From NCBI GenBank assembly GCA_024734495.1, contig JALMQS010000187.1, positions 15,767,173 through 15,831,172 of the forward strand: a DNA stretch of 64,000 bases. The letters are read 5' to 3'. This document shows, piece by piece, positions 50,501 through 63,789 of this stretch. This stretch comes from Forficula auricularia (taxonomy: Eukaryota > Arthropoda > Insecta > Dermaptera > Forficulidae). Both the position numbers and the translations under genes were made by a program. Position 1 is the first letter of the stretch, and each line of letters starts with the position of its first letter. The notes beneath the pieces are model-generated. The model was not told the DNA's origin and did not search any database. It worked only from the letters and a program-made list of their open reading frames with translations.

Positions 50501-53500
50501 TTATGATATGTAAGATTCTTTAATGTCTAATTAAAGTTCCTGGATTGATCAAATTAATTTCTACAAACAATAGTTCAATTATTAGTTAATTTTTAAAGAT
50601 GAACTAAATTCATAGATTTGACAAACTATCTAAAATAACTCAGAATTATAAATTTTGACATCAAGTGCATATACAAAATCATCTTTATTTTTAACACTTA
50701 ACCTATATGATGCAAAAGTATTTGGGGGTTCCATAGAAATAAGAGAAGTTGATAGCGATTGCGTCAAAGCAGAAAGTGTCCAAAAGTTGTTAATAATTTA
50801 TTTAAGAAGATCATATTCAAAGCCATAAATATGTCAAAGTTCAAATTTTCTCAACTCCTCCATGAAAACTTTTAATGAACGAGTTCTGTAGAACACCCTG
50901 TATAATGTACCAGTATTTGTTAGATACTATATTTTCAGGCATTGACCTTCATCATCAGTTTTTTTTTTTAATTTTAAATATTCTGTTGTTTCTCATGGGT
51001 TCTAAACGTTTAGAAAGTAACTTCTTACTACTACTATATAAGAAAATGAATTTACCTACATCGAATCAGGTAATTGAACCAATGAGAAATAATAAAAAAA
51101 TATTCATAAAGAGAAATCATTGAGATAGTTCACTGCTTGATTCAAATAAACATAATTATACTATAATATGTTAATTTTTCTAAAGCAGAGGAAAAAATCA
51201 TTGATTTCTCTTTATGAATCAACAATTCTGCTACTCTAGGCAAATTAATTCAAGAAAAAAATATGTTTAATTAAAAAGGCTGAAGATGAAGGTCAAAGCG
51301 AAACTAAAGTTGCTGACAAATAAATTATATATAAATATATTATATAGAAAATAATTTTTTTTATTGATTATTATTATCATTTCCGTCTATAATTTGTATT
51401 AATTTGAAAGTTTATAATGAGAAAATAAGGACAAGCATTTATGTGTTACTTTTATATTTATCAGCCAACGTTTCGTCGACTTTGACGACTTCTTCAGGGC
51501 TTCAAATAGACATGCCAGACATTCGTCTAAATTTTCTTGTTATCTTCGTTACCATTGAAGACCATCAGAAAACAAATTTCAAAAAATATTTGGAACATTA
51601 TCATAAACAATTTTTCTTTTTATATTAACAATTACATTAGATATAAAACAGAAATAACATAAATAGAATGAGGCAGCAGTGTTTTTAAAACCAGAAAAGA
51701 ATATTTTTTTTTCTTTTGATCCTTGTTACATATAAAAATCTCAAATTTAAATATCTTTATGTAAGGATCAAATTTTACTTAGGGAAAGTGGTGTAAGTTT
51801 TAGGTGAAACATGATATTAATTAATAAAGTAAAGGGAGTGTAGTTTCACAGGGAAGGAAATAAAACTCAAAGAGATTTATACAAACTCAATATATTTCGG
51901 ATTATTAATCCATCATCAGGAGTTTACAGATTAAAAAGTTTTTAATCTGTAAACTCCTGATGATTGACTAATAATCCGAAATATATTGAGTTTGTATAAA
52001 TCTCTTTGAGTTTTATTTCATTCCGTTTTTTTTTTTTTTTTTTTAATGATATTGATGAGAGAAGGAGATACACCAGAAGTGTGGATCCCCTAAAGGCCTG
52101 TATGGGCTGGCCCCTCAATCGTGAAAAGAACAGAGTAGAAGGAAAAGAAGCCGGGATCACGAGCCAATCTCAGAAACTTAGATACAATTCAATATCCAAT
52201 TTACTAAGGTTTTAGGGGCTTCGAGCAGTGGTAAATTCTCCGCGCGATAAATTCGGTTAAATTTATCTCCCACTGAAACTACACTCCCTTTACTTTATTA
52301 ATTAATGGTCAAAAGAAAAAAAATATTCTATTCTGATTTTAAAAACACTGCTGCCTCATTCTATCTATGTTATTTCTGTTTTATATCTAATGTAATTGTT
52401 AATATAAAAAGAAAAAGAAAGAAAAATTGTTTGTGAATGTGCCAAATATTTTTTGAAATTTGTGTTCTGATGGTGTTCAATGGTAACGAAGATAACAAGA
52501 AAATTTAGACGCATGTGTGGCATGACTATTTGAAGCTCTGAAGAAGTCGGCAAACTCGGCAAAACGTTAGCTAATAAATAAAAAAGTCACACATAAAAAC
52601 TTGTCCTTATTTTCCCATTGTAAACTTTTAAATTTTATTGATTGTTTATATAATTAATAGAGATTGTGGTGTTGGTGCCAAGTGAAACATTTTTAATAAA
52701 GATAAAAGTAAATAAATAATATATGTAAAGATAAGAGTAAATAAATATTATATTTAATATTAATTTACTATGAGTTAGGGATTCTTGGTCACTTGTTTCA
52801 CATTAAAATTAAAAAATTAAAAGAAGTAAAAAATTTTTACATTAAATTTAATGTGAAACAAGTGACCAGAATCATAACTCATAGTAAATTAATATTAAAT
52901 ATATTTATTTACTCTTATCTTTATTAAAGATATTTCAACTTGCACCAACACACAATCTCTACTAATTATTAAATACTATATGCAATATTCATTTACTATG
53001 AGTTAAGATTTCTAGGTCACTTGTTTCACATTAAAATTAAAAAAATAAAAGATGTATATTTTTTCAATATATATATTTCGAGCTGTAAGCTCATCTTCAG
53101 GAAAAGTACAGTTATAATTCTGTACTTTTACTTTCCTGAAGATGAGCTTACAGCTCGAAATATATATATTGAAAAAATTTACATCTTTTATTTTTTAATT
53201 TTAATGGGAAACAAGTGACCTAGAAATCTTAACTCATAGTAAGTAAGTACTTTTATCTTGATTGTTTATATAAATGAAAAAATACAAATATTTTATAAAA
53301 AACAATCCAAAACACGTTTATTCAAAAGTCAAACGTTTCGGGATAATTTTTCCCTTTTTCAATGACAATTTTTTTCAAAAAAAGAAAAAATTTGTCATTA
53401 AAAAAGGGAGAAATTCTCCCAAAACGTTTGACTTTTGAATAAACGTGTTTTTGGATTGTTTTTTATAAAATATTTTTTTTTATTTATATATATTATACAT

Positions 53501-54343
53501 AAAATATATATTCGCTATATATGTAGGGCAACCTCATTGTTTTCTCCATAAGAATGAACAAACCCTGCTAAGAAAGTTTTTTATTGAAAACTTTTTGTAC
53601 TATAAATAATAAACCAAATTTATTCAAAAAGAATTTAGAGAAATTAATAAAATTTTTCAAAAGTGGACTTAAACGCTATGACTTATGAGCAGCTCATTCA
53701 ATACTTTACCTCGCGTCCTTATGTGTATTTTTTCTTTCGGATCTTGTGTCACGATACAAGGCCAAAATGGGTAACCCGAGATTCTTCCCCATACTAAATC
53801 GCCAACCATCCATTTCTCCAGGGAATTTTCATCTTTTTCTGAAGTTTTTTCATCTTTTACCGAAGTTTTTTCTTCATTAGATGATTGTTGACTTTTTATT
53901 CGTTTACTCGCACTTCTTAATAGTAAAAAACTATCATCTTCTTCTGCACTTAGAGGTTCATTATTAGTTAATGTTCCATTTGTCAAAGGTTTATCCAAAT
54001 TAACATCTTTAGAATTTTTTTTAACCTCTTTTTTTGCTATTTCTTTTGCTTTCGGGGTAGAATTAAAACTTTGGATTGAGATCCCCAAAATAGTGCTAAT
54101 TTTTCGATCCGTAGGTAAAAAATCTTCCGATATTTTTGGCTTTCTCTTTCTTCCATAACGACTTTTTGATGAGCCGTCAACATCGTTCAAGCCAGTCAAT
54201 TCTATAGGGTCATCATCCATTTTGACGTTACATATTATAACAGAACCCAAAGGATCATTTTCCGATACATCACAATTTTCCACTTCGGGAAATACATCAG
54301 GTATAAAATAATGATCAACTGGAGTTATCTCTAATCCACTCAT
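17979..54343 (-). CDS. NSD: NSD-family histone H3K36 methyltransferase
   Basis: Nuclear enzyme expected to place mono/dimethyl marks on H3 lysine 36. Nineteen GT-AG exons sum to 5106 nt = 1701 residues plus stop, with all phases agreeing; human NSD2 is about 1365 residues and fly NSD is of similar size. Approximate domain order: PWWP1 177-258; lysine/acid-rich linker; five 54-residue repeats 470-750; PHD1 752-898, split by a charged insertion; PHD2/3 898-1011; PHD4 1011-1050; PWWP2 1050-1115; AWS 1185-1230; SET 1240-1365; post-SET; PHD5 and C5HCH 1430-1520; basic tail. Visible SET motifs are [29 protein letters not shown] and the post-[14 protein letters not shown]. The start is the ATG at 54343 ([12 protein letters not shown]); four codons further upstream is only a TTG. 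A possible acceptor (TTTTTCAG near 54402) suggests a non-coding first exon. Introns are swollen by nested elements. Confidence 0.95.
18316..18423 (-). mobile_element. Short Helitron-like element
   Basis: On the minus strand it starts ACTAGCTGCGACGCCCGCC and ends with a perfect hairpin ACCGAG-CATCG-CTCGGT followed by GGCCAGGTA. Terminal hairpin and asymmetric ends suggest a Helitron-like element, but the canonical CTRR end is absent. The 64-bp hairpin block recurs at 25252-25315. Confidence 0.45.
19092..19883 (+). repeat. Helitron-like repeat, copy 2
   Basis: Starts ACTAGCTGAGAATCCCGC, continues as about 250 bp of C-rich DNA, then an AT-rich block that matches copy 1 (4376-5142) in inverted orientation, ending near CATCTTCTCTTTTTATATA. 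The 128-codon proline-rich frame inside is not a gene. Confidence 0.5.
20113..20511 (-). CDS. NSD: NSD exon 18 (charged tail)
   Basis: 133 codons. An acidic run ([17 protein letters not shown]) is followed by a lysine/arginine-rich stretch ([19 protein letters not shown]) that looks like a nuclear localisation signal. Donor GTATTT, acceptor TTTTAAG. Confidence 0.92.
20690..21112 (+). mobile_element. LINE 3' end with poly(A)
   Basis: Plus strand encodes the C-terminal residues of a non-LTR retrotransposon reverse-transcriptase protein ([20 protein letters not shown], then [16 protein letters not shown] and stop), followed by a short 3' UTR and A13. Strongly 5'-truncated. Its last 70 bp resemble the 3' tail of the SINE at 42000-42337. 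Lies in NSD intron 17. Confidence 0.75.
21295..21755. repeat. Long palindrome
   Basis: Arms of about 185 bp (21295-21480, 21568-21755) are inverted near-copies. Marks on both sides include GGTCAAAATGGCC and AATCAAAGAGGAAGCTG. The centre is a shorter inverted repeat of unrelated sequence. No ribozyme-like core found. Confidence 0.7.
22044..22707. repeat. Direct repeat pair flanking a piggyBac-like element
   Basis: About 79 bp at 22044-22122 (from ATATATCAATCAAGAATAAA to CCTAAATGAATAG) recurs in the same orientation at 22628-22707 with several differences. The two copies flank the element at 22131-22625. They are too long and too diverged to be a target duplication. Confidence 0.75.
22131..22625. 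mobile_element. piggyBac-like MITE family C, copy 1
   Basis: Flanked by TTAA on both sides (22127-22130, 22626-22629). Starts AGGAGGTTCTATCGTGACAA and ends GTGAAAGAACTATC. Interior matches 37991-38509. Confidence 0.75.
22895..23034. mobile_element. hAT-type MITE family A, copy 3 (exact TSD)
   Basis: Ends CGAGGGGTGAACTGCG and CGCGGTTCACACCTCG, flanked by GTTCACTC at 22887-22894 and 23035-23042. In NSD intron 17. Confidence 0.92.
23125..23282 (-). CDS. NSD: NSD exon 17 (C5HCH domain)
   Basis: Encodes [20 protein letters not shown] and [12 protein letters not shown], the cysteine/histidine pattern of the C5HCH zinc module that pairs with PHD5 in NSD proteins. Confidence 0.95.
23379..23616 (-). 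CDS. NSD: NSD exon 16 (PHD5)
   Basis: A lysine-rich linker precedes a PHD finger: [18 protein letters not shown], then [10 protein letters not shown]. Donor GTAAAT, acceptor TTATTTTTAG. Confidence 0.95.
23735..23850. repeat. Hairpin-forming inverted repeat
   Basis: Arms of about 48 bp centred near 23790; each contains TTCTGCTGGAATTATAAATT or its inverse. Immediately adjacent to NSD exon 16 in intron 15. Confidence 0.7.
24155..24735. repeat. Palindrome with hammerhead-like cores (Penelope-like)
   Basis: Arms of about 280 bp around a centre at 24443. Each arm contains an AT microsatellite and one core: minus 24231-24259 (CTGAAGA...GAAA, imperfect helix) and plus 24637-24663, where GTCG...CGAC helix II is perfect but the first box is CTGAAAA. 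A family terminal block follows at 24856. Confidence 0.65.
24971..25199 (-). CDS. NSD: NSD exon 15 (end of SET and post-SET)
   Basis: Encodes [24 protein letters not shown] and post-[14 protein letters not shown]. It holds the NHSC motif that forms the S-adenosylmethionine site and pseudoknot, and the catalytic-site tyrosine. All key residues are present. Confidence 0.97.
25252..25460 (+). repeat. Helitron-like fragment
   Basis: Begins with the same TACCTGGCCACCGAGCGATG hairpin block as 18316-18379 (about 64 bp, very few differences), then 140 bp of C-rich DNA. Confidence 0.5.
25630..26055. repeat. Two direct copies of a ~200-bp unit
   Basis: 25630-25835 and 25862-26055 are near copies in the same orientation, both with CGGAGATTACTTCTCCACCA and TTTTTAATAAGAGGAAAAA. 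Non-coding, in NSD intron 14. Confidence 0.7.
26523..27205 (-). mobile_element. LINE 3' end, (AAAT)n tail
   Basis: Tail (AATA)n at 26523-26545, then a conserved 3' UTR also present at 45560-46033 (plus). Further up, the minus strand encodes the end of the ORF, including [13 protein letters not shown] and [11 protein letters not shown] then stop. 5'-truncated. Confidence 0.75.
27350..27506 (-). CDS. NSD: NSD exon 14 (SET core)
   Basis: Encodes [19 protein letters not shown] and [19 protein letters not shown], the central SET strands just before the NHSC motif. Confidence 0.97.
27706..27950. mobile_element. Penelope-like palindrome inserted in mariner arm
   Basis: Opens with TTTGGTGTTGGTTCTAGGTG and closes with a GAAACCTACCTCG-containing arm. 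Flanked by GACTGCAGC-type sequence on both sides, which is single in the uninterrupted mariner arm, so it is an apparent target duplication of about 9 bp. Confidence 0.65.
27846..27869 (+). ncRNA. Hammerhead-like core
   Basis: CTGATGA, T, GGG, loop CTCATC, CCC, then GAAA. Inside the insertion at 27706-27950. Helices I and III not established. Confidence 0.4.
28799..28950 (-). CDS. NSD: NSD exon 13 (AWS end, SET start)
   Basis: Encodes [20 protein letters not shown] and [22 protein letters not shown] is the first SET motif, contacting the cofactor. Confidence 0.97.
29025..29170 (-). CDS. NSD: NSD exon 12 (AWS domain)
   Basis: Encodes [16 protein letters not shown] and the zinc-binding [20 protein letters not shown]. 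Confidence 0.97.
29246..29380 (-). CDS. NSD: NSD exon 11
   Basis: 45 codons linking PWWP2 to AWS ([25 protein letters not shown]), matching the helical extension after PWWP2 in NSD2. Confidence 0.95.
29458..30716 (+). mobile_element. LINE C-terminal fragment interrupted by a MITE
   Basis: 29464-29719 encodes [18 protein letters not shown] and [16 protein letters not shown] sequence of a LINE protein C-terminus. After the MITE, 30612-30716 continues in frame ([13 protein letters not shown] ... LRTVYTQ, stop) and ends in a (GAT)n tail. A second copy is at 38843-39112 (minus). Confidence 0.8.
29720..30611. mobile_element. Harbinger-like MITE with GC-rich Helitron-like filler
   Basis: Ends share GGCGCACACTG (inverted GCAGTGTGCGCC-like at right, with GGCCGGGCGCACACTG read from that side), flanked by TTAG on both sides. 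The LINE reading frame resumes exactly after it. Inside, 29905-30060 is C-rich and 30050-30300 holds two direct copies of a ~120-bp unit (TTTTTAGACTTCTGGG, GGTTGAGTTTGGT). Confidence 0.65.
30755..30905 (-). CDS. NSD: NSD exon 10 (PWWP2)
   Basis: Encodes [17 protein letters not shown] and [19 protein letters not shown], the core of the second PWWP domain (signature WWPA), which reads methylated histone tails and DNA. Confidence 0.97.
31001..31522. mobile_element. hAT element with exact 8-bp TSD and nested hAT
   Basis: Ends CATGGGCGCCGGCAGG and the inverse of CATAGGCGCCGGCAGG, flanked by ATTAAAGG at 30993-31000 and 31523-31530. Contains 31274-31495. In NSD intron 9. Confidence 0.93.
31274..31495. 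mobile_element. Nested hAT-type MITE, exact 8-bp TSD
   Basis: Ends CAGTGCCGCATTA and the inverse of TAGGGCCGCATTA, flanked by CTTGCACC at 31266-31273 and 31496-31503. 222 bp, inserted in the hAT at 31001-31522. Confidence 0.92.
31893..31921. repeat. (AT)n microsatellite
   Basis: Pure TA repeat of about 29 bp. Confidence 0.9.
32377..32536 (-). CDS. NSD: NSD exon 9 (PHD4, PWWP2 start)
   Basis: Encodes [19 protein letters not shown] and [11 protein letters not shown] (PHD), then [13 protein letters not shown], the start of PWWP2. Confidence 0.97.
33240..33569. mobile_element. MITE family B, copy 1 (exact 8-bp TSD)
   Basis: Ends CATAGAGTAATATAGA and TATATTACTCTATG, flanked by GTGTAGAG at 33232-33239 and 33570-33577. 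330 bp. 8-bp duplications point to hAT or P superfamily. In NSD intron 8. Confidence 0.92.
33889..34017 (-). CDS. NSD: NSD exon 8
   Basis: Encodes [21 protein letters not shown] and WCFLCSMG, completing the variant PHD3 and opening PHD4. Confidence 0.96.
34362..35066 (-). mobile_element. piggyBac-like MITE family D, copy 1
   Basis: TTAA at 34358-34361 and 35067-35070. Ends GTTAGTTGTTTCGCGACAAT and GAGCAACTACC. Shares its interior, inverted, with 60886-61579 and 62235-62689. No transposase. Confidence 0.75.
36080..36310. repeat. Two direct copies of a ~117-bp unit
   Basis: Each unit contains ACCAAAYYYAACCAAATT-like and AAGTCTAAAAATGCAAAAAC-like blocks and a G or C run. The inverse of the unit repeated at 30050-30300. 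Likely part of a Helitron-like repeat. Confidence 0.55.
36475..36684 (-). CDS. NSD: NSD exon 7 (PHD2/PHD3)
   Basis: Encodes [29 protein letters not shown] and [14 protein letters not shown], the cysteine-histidine ladder between PHD1 and PHD4 in NSD proteins. Confidence 0.97.
36765..37108 (-). CDS. NSD: NSD exon 6 (charged insertion, second half of PHD1)
   Basis: Opens with about 80 residues rich in Lys, Glu, Asn and Ser (e.g. [27 protein letters not shown]), then [19 protein letters not shown]. In human NSD2 the corresponding cysteines follow the first half of PHD1 after only a few residues, so this finger is split by a low-complexity insertion. Confidence 0.95.
37275..37605. mobile_element. 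MITE family B, copy 2
   Basis: Same ends as 33240-33569; flanks GTTTAAAA and GTTTAAAG (7/8). Interior nearly identical to copy 1. Confidence 0.9.
37636..37658. repeat. Homopolymer (G)23
   Basis: Uninterrupted run of 23 G, unusual in this AT-rich sequence and prone to length error in sequencing. Confidence 0.9.
37991..38509. mobile_element. piggyBac-like MITE family C, copy 2
   Basis: TTAA at 37987-37990 and 38510-38513. Starts GCAGGTTCTTTCGCGACAAT, ends GTGAAAAAACTACC. Interior matches 22131-22625. Confidence 0.75.
38843..39112 (-). mobile_element. LINE C-terminal fragment, copy 2
   Basis: Inverse of the LINE at 29458-30716: [18 protein letters not shown] then GLLRDILEG on the minus strand, frameshifted afterwards, ending in a (GAT)n-like tail at 38840. 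Truncated just right of NSD exon 5 donor, in intron 5. Confidence 0.8.
39154..40128 (-). CDS. NSD: NSD exon 5 (54-residue repeats, first half of PHD1)
   Basis: 325 codons. Five tandem 53-54-residue units, each with an acidic part ([11 protein letters not shown]) and a basic part (RVSTR..KK.G.I.KGKKQ), are followed by [20 protein letters not shown] and [10 protein letters not shown], the first half of PHD1. The antisense 149-codon frame over the repeats is a shadow. Confidence 0.95.
39305..40060 (-). repeat. NSD: Coding minisatellite, 162-bp period, 5 units
   Basis: The marker GCTGGTTCAT recurs at 39361, 39520, 39682, 39844 and 40006, i.e. spacings 159, 162, 162, 162. All multiples of three, so unit number can change without breaking the frame. 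The middle units are the most alike. Confidence 0.95.
40215..40700 (-). CDS. NSD: NSD exon 4
   Basis: 162 codons, low-complexity linker between PWWP1 and the repeats ([33 protein letters not shown]; conserved-looking [19 protein letters not shown]). Donor is GTAAGT two bases before an in-frame TAA. Confidence 0.93.
40927..41033 (-). mobile_element. piggyBac-like MITE family D, truncated copy
   Basis: TTAA at 40923-40926 then GGTAGTTGTTTCGCGACAAT. Matches the right end (inverted) of 60886-61579 for about 107 bp and then stops, so the other end is missing. Confidence 0.65.
41938..42935 (+). mobile_element. Deleted mariner element with SINE insertion
   Basis: Terminal inverted repeats begin GAGGATAAGTCAAAAATTAC (left) and the same inverted at right. 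42551-42856 encodes [20 protein letters not shown] fused to [20 protein letters not shown], so about the middle half of the transposase, including the first two catalytic aspartates, is deleted; the last motif (SPDLAPSD) and C-terminus remain. Not able to transpose by itself. Confidence 0.85.
42000..42337 (+). mobile_element. tRNA-derived SINE with LINE-like tail
   Basis: The head contains GGTTCGATTCCCGGCTATAC (B box and 3' acceptor-like), then a body, then a tail ending TCACATCAATATCAT plus A22. Other copies: 52022-52277 (minus) and the tail at 63884-64000 (minus). The tail resembles the 3' end of the LINE at 20690-21112. Inserted in the mariner at 41938-42935; the left boundary is approximate. 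Confidence 0.7.
43218..43333 (-). CDS. NSD: NSD exon 3
   Basis: Encodes [18 protein letters not shown] and [17 protein letters not shown], the helical end of the PWWP1 region. Confidence 0.93.
43556..43967. mobile_element. Palindromic Penelope-like insertion in the TIR
   Basis: Arms mirror around 43792 (ACATTATATATAATGT). Flanked by GAAACCTATCT on both sides, single in the other terminal repeat, so an 11-bp apparent target duplication. Carries the hammerhead-like core at 43693-43719; the mirrored core at about 43852 is decayed. Confidence 0.7.
43693..43719 (-). ncRNA. Hammerhead-like core, 6-bp helix II
   Basis: Minus strand: CTGATGA, T, GAAGGC, loop AAT, GCCTTC, GAAA. The best-paired helix II in the window. 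One extra base separates the CTGANGA box from the helix, unlike textbook hammerheads. Confidence 0.45.
44051..44075 (+). ncRNA. Hammerhead-like core
   Basis: CTGATGA, T, GGA, loop, TCC, GAAA. The matching minus-strand core is at 44566-44590, and a near-identical pair is at 51895-51981. Confidence 0.35.
45198..45540 (+). repeat. 119-bp satellite, three direct units
   Basis: GAGGAATAACC starts units at 45198, 45317 and 45436. Each contains TTTTTGACGTTTCGG and CATTGCTGAAGACAT. The CTGAAGA and GAAAC boxes are on opposite strands here, so this is not a hammerhead. Confidence 0.85.
45560..46033 (+). mobile_element. LINE 3' end, (TTTA)n tail
   Basis: Plus-strand copy of the LINE 3' region at 26523-27205 (shared GTCAAGTCCTAAAGTCCTAG-like and CACCGAGGACTTGTGCCTCT blocks), ending in (TTTA)n at 46010-46033. 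Sits exactly between the two satellite blocks. Confidence 0.8.
46034..46500 (-). repeat. 119-bp satellite, four inverted units
   Basis: Markers ATTCCTC at 46071, 46190, 46309 and 46428 (period 119). Units are the inverse of those at 45198-45540, so the array switches orientation across the LINE. Confidence 0.85.
47474..47536. repeat. (TA)n microsatellite
   Basis: About 60 bp of TA repeat directly at the end of the composite element and only about 10 bp from the NSD exon 2 donor. Confidence 0.9.
47547..47686 (-). CDS. NSD: NSD exon 2 (PWWP1 second half)
   Basis: Encodes [20 protein letters not shown] and [14 protein letters not shown], matching VQFFGD and FEG in NSD PWWP1. Confidence 0.96.
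48113..49455 (+). mobile_element. Tc1-like element, gutted by nested palindromes
   Basis: Terminal repeats include TTAACGCACCACTTGTGATT (left) and its near-inverse at 49415-49445. 49230-49335 encodes [20 protein letters not shown] and [12 protein letters not shown], the helix-turn-helix DNA-binding start of a Tc1 transposase. The catalytic domain is absent. Nested inside: a Penelope-like palindrome (48494-48770), another palindrome (48770-49025, arms about 128 bp) and a hairpin (49045-49125). Confidence 0.75.
48623..48647 (+). ncRNA. Hammerhead-like core
   Basis: CTGAAGA, T, GAGC, loop TTACA, GCTC, GAAA, in the palindrome that begins with the GGTGTTGATGCAAGGTGAAA block at 48494. Confidence 0.42.
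49687..50900. mobile_element. 1.2-kb near-perfect palindromic element
   Basis: Starts CAGGGTGTTCCACAGAACTC and ends in its inverse, flanked by TA. The two arms, about 600 bp each, mirror over nearly their whole length around 50293. It is itself inserted between the arms of a ribozyme-like palindrome (49610-51310). Tc1/mariner-type by the TA flanks and ends. Confidence 0.8.
51471..51497 (-). ncRNA. Hammerhead-like core
   Basis: Minus strand: CTGAAGA, A, GTCG, loop TCAAAGT, CGAC, GAAA, then CGTTGGC. The mirror copy at 52538-52564 keeps CTGAAGA but reads CGGC and AAAAC, where CpG-type changes have destroyed helix II pairing and the G of GAAA. Confidence 0.42.
52022..52277 (-). mobile_element. 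SINE copy 2 (minus)
   Basis: T18 at 52027-52044 is the tail of a minus-strand SINE whose body matches 42060-42337, lacking the tRNA-like head. Confidence 0.75.
53076..53100 (-). ncRNA. Hammerhead-like core
   Basis: Minus strand: CTGAAGA, T, GAGC, loop TTACA, GCTC, GAAA. Confidence 0.42.
53136..53160 (+). ncRNA. Hammerhead-like core
   Basis: Mirror of 53076-53100 with identical boxes; the pair is separated by a CAGTTATAATTCTGTAC centre. Confidence 0.42.
53274..53480. repeat. Palindrome in NSD intron 1
   Basis: Arms of about 100 bp (AAACACGTTTATTCAAAAGT and inverse). Retains GGGA...TCCC followed by GAAACG on the minus strand, but no CTGANGA box. Confidence 0.65.
53710..54343 (-). CDS. NSD: NSD exon 1 (N-terminus, PWWP1 start)
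   Basis: Starts [18 protein letters not shown]; acidic and Ser/Lys-rich linker; then [20 protein letters not shown], the first strand pair and PWWP-like motif of PWWP1. Donor GTAAAG. A longer frame reaches 54355 only through a TTG codon, so I take the ATG at 54343. Confidence 0.95.
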
Positions 54344-54355
54344 TTCATTCCACAA

Positions 54356-55348
54356 AATGTTTTCACAATAAACAAATCAAGTTTTCGTTTTAAACGATCT
54401 GAAAAACGATTAAATTTAAAAATAAGTCGAAATATTGTTTTAATAAATATTGAAAGGTTGAATTCGAGCTAGGGAATAATAATAAATGTATATTGGATGA
54501 AGTAGCCTGTAAAAAGATGGGATCGCGAGAACATTCAGCTCTAATTTCATGTTTGCAGGCTAGGCTGAAAATGCCAATAAAAATTTCAAACAGATTTACT
54601 TAATTCATTATTTTTAAATAAAAAATCAATTCGTGTTGATAAAATTCATTGAATAAAATTGATTGAAATAAACACAAATGGATAAATGGGTTATTTTAAT
54701 TTAATAAAACGAAAATTGCTCACAGATAATAGGACAATCAATGCTCAGCGTATTTACCTTAAATTTTACACGATAGAAAGAGATTTCATGCTTCATTCCA
54801 CTTTTCAAGACTAGAAATAATAAGCCGATATTTTTAAACGATTTTTTAAATACGAATTAATTAAAATTAATTTTTAAGAGAAATATTTCTTGGCCCAAAT
54901 TGATCCGTATTCTTTGGCAGTGAACGTGTGTTGGGTTCATTGCCTAAACACTCACTCACGCTTATCATTTTCGGCTTGGTTCCCGCTCATTTTTCTAAAA
55001 GCATTACAATCCAAACGACAATTATATAAGTGATTGTGAAGTGAATATATCTCTTAATAATTAATTAAAATTAATTAATCTCATTTATCCTATCTATTTA
55101 TTAAAATTTCCCACAAAAAAGTTAAAATTTCAAATACTAAGAATACACAACACTGAACAAGAATCAATCGTGGCTAACTTCACTCTCGTTCGTTTTAGAA
55201 AACATGTCAAATAGTTTCCATTGCGCCGCTTATTTTCAGTCGATTTATTTCTGTTCTAAGTTCTACTGATACATTGTAAATTGTTAAAATATAAATATCA
55301 TATTCATTTTTTAATCAAACTTATAAAGATATTATTTAATATATCAAT
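54356..55348. promoter_or_regulatory. Shared NSD/RPB2 5' region
   Basis: The only DNA between two head-to-head start codons, and one of the few kilobases without a recognisable transposon. It must hold both 5' UTRs and probably both promoters. A minus-strand acceptor-like AATCGTTTTTCAG near 54402 suggests an NSD 5' UTR intron. No TATA box assigned. Confidence 0.55.
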
Positions 55349-63682
<8,334 letters not shown>

Positions 63683-63789
63683 GTATTTCATTTTGAATAA
63701 TATTTTTAAACTATTCAATTGCTCCTAATTAAACAAGTCACCCAAATTTCGAAAATTATTTTTTCTATACTTTGAGACGTAATCACAAC

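Larger units (their letters stand above)
51390..52620. mobile_element. Three-level nested palindrome
   Basis: Outer arms 51390-51722 and 52310-52620 mirror each other and carry cores at 51471-51497 (intact) and 52538-52564 (decayed). Between them, 51783-52310 is a second palindrome with cores at 51895-51919 and 51957-51981. That one is split by a SINE (52022-52277). Confidence 0.75.
52672..53270. repeat. Penelope-like palindromes with two cores
   Basis: Starts with GATTGTGGTGTTGGTGCCAA; a mirrored terminal block lies at 52933-52961 and a second palindrome follows with cores facing outward at 53076-53100 (minus) and 53136-53160 (plus). Confidence 0.65.

Noticed and set aside
54343..54355. NSD start four codons upstream of MSGLEI
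   Set aside because: The upstream codon is TTG; the ATG at 54343 is the first methionine in frame.
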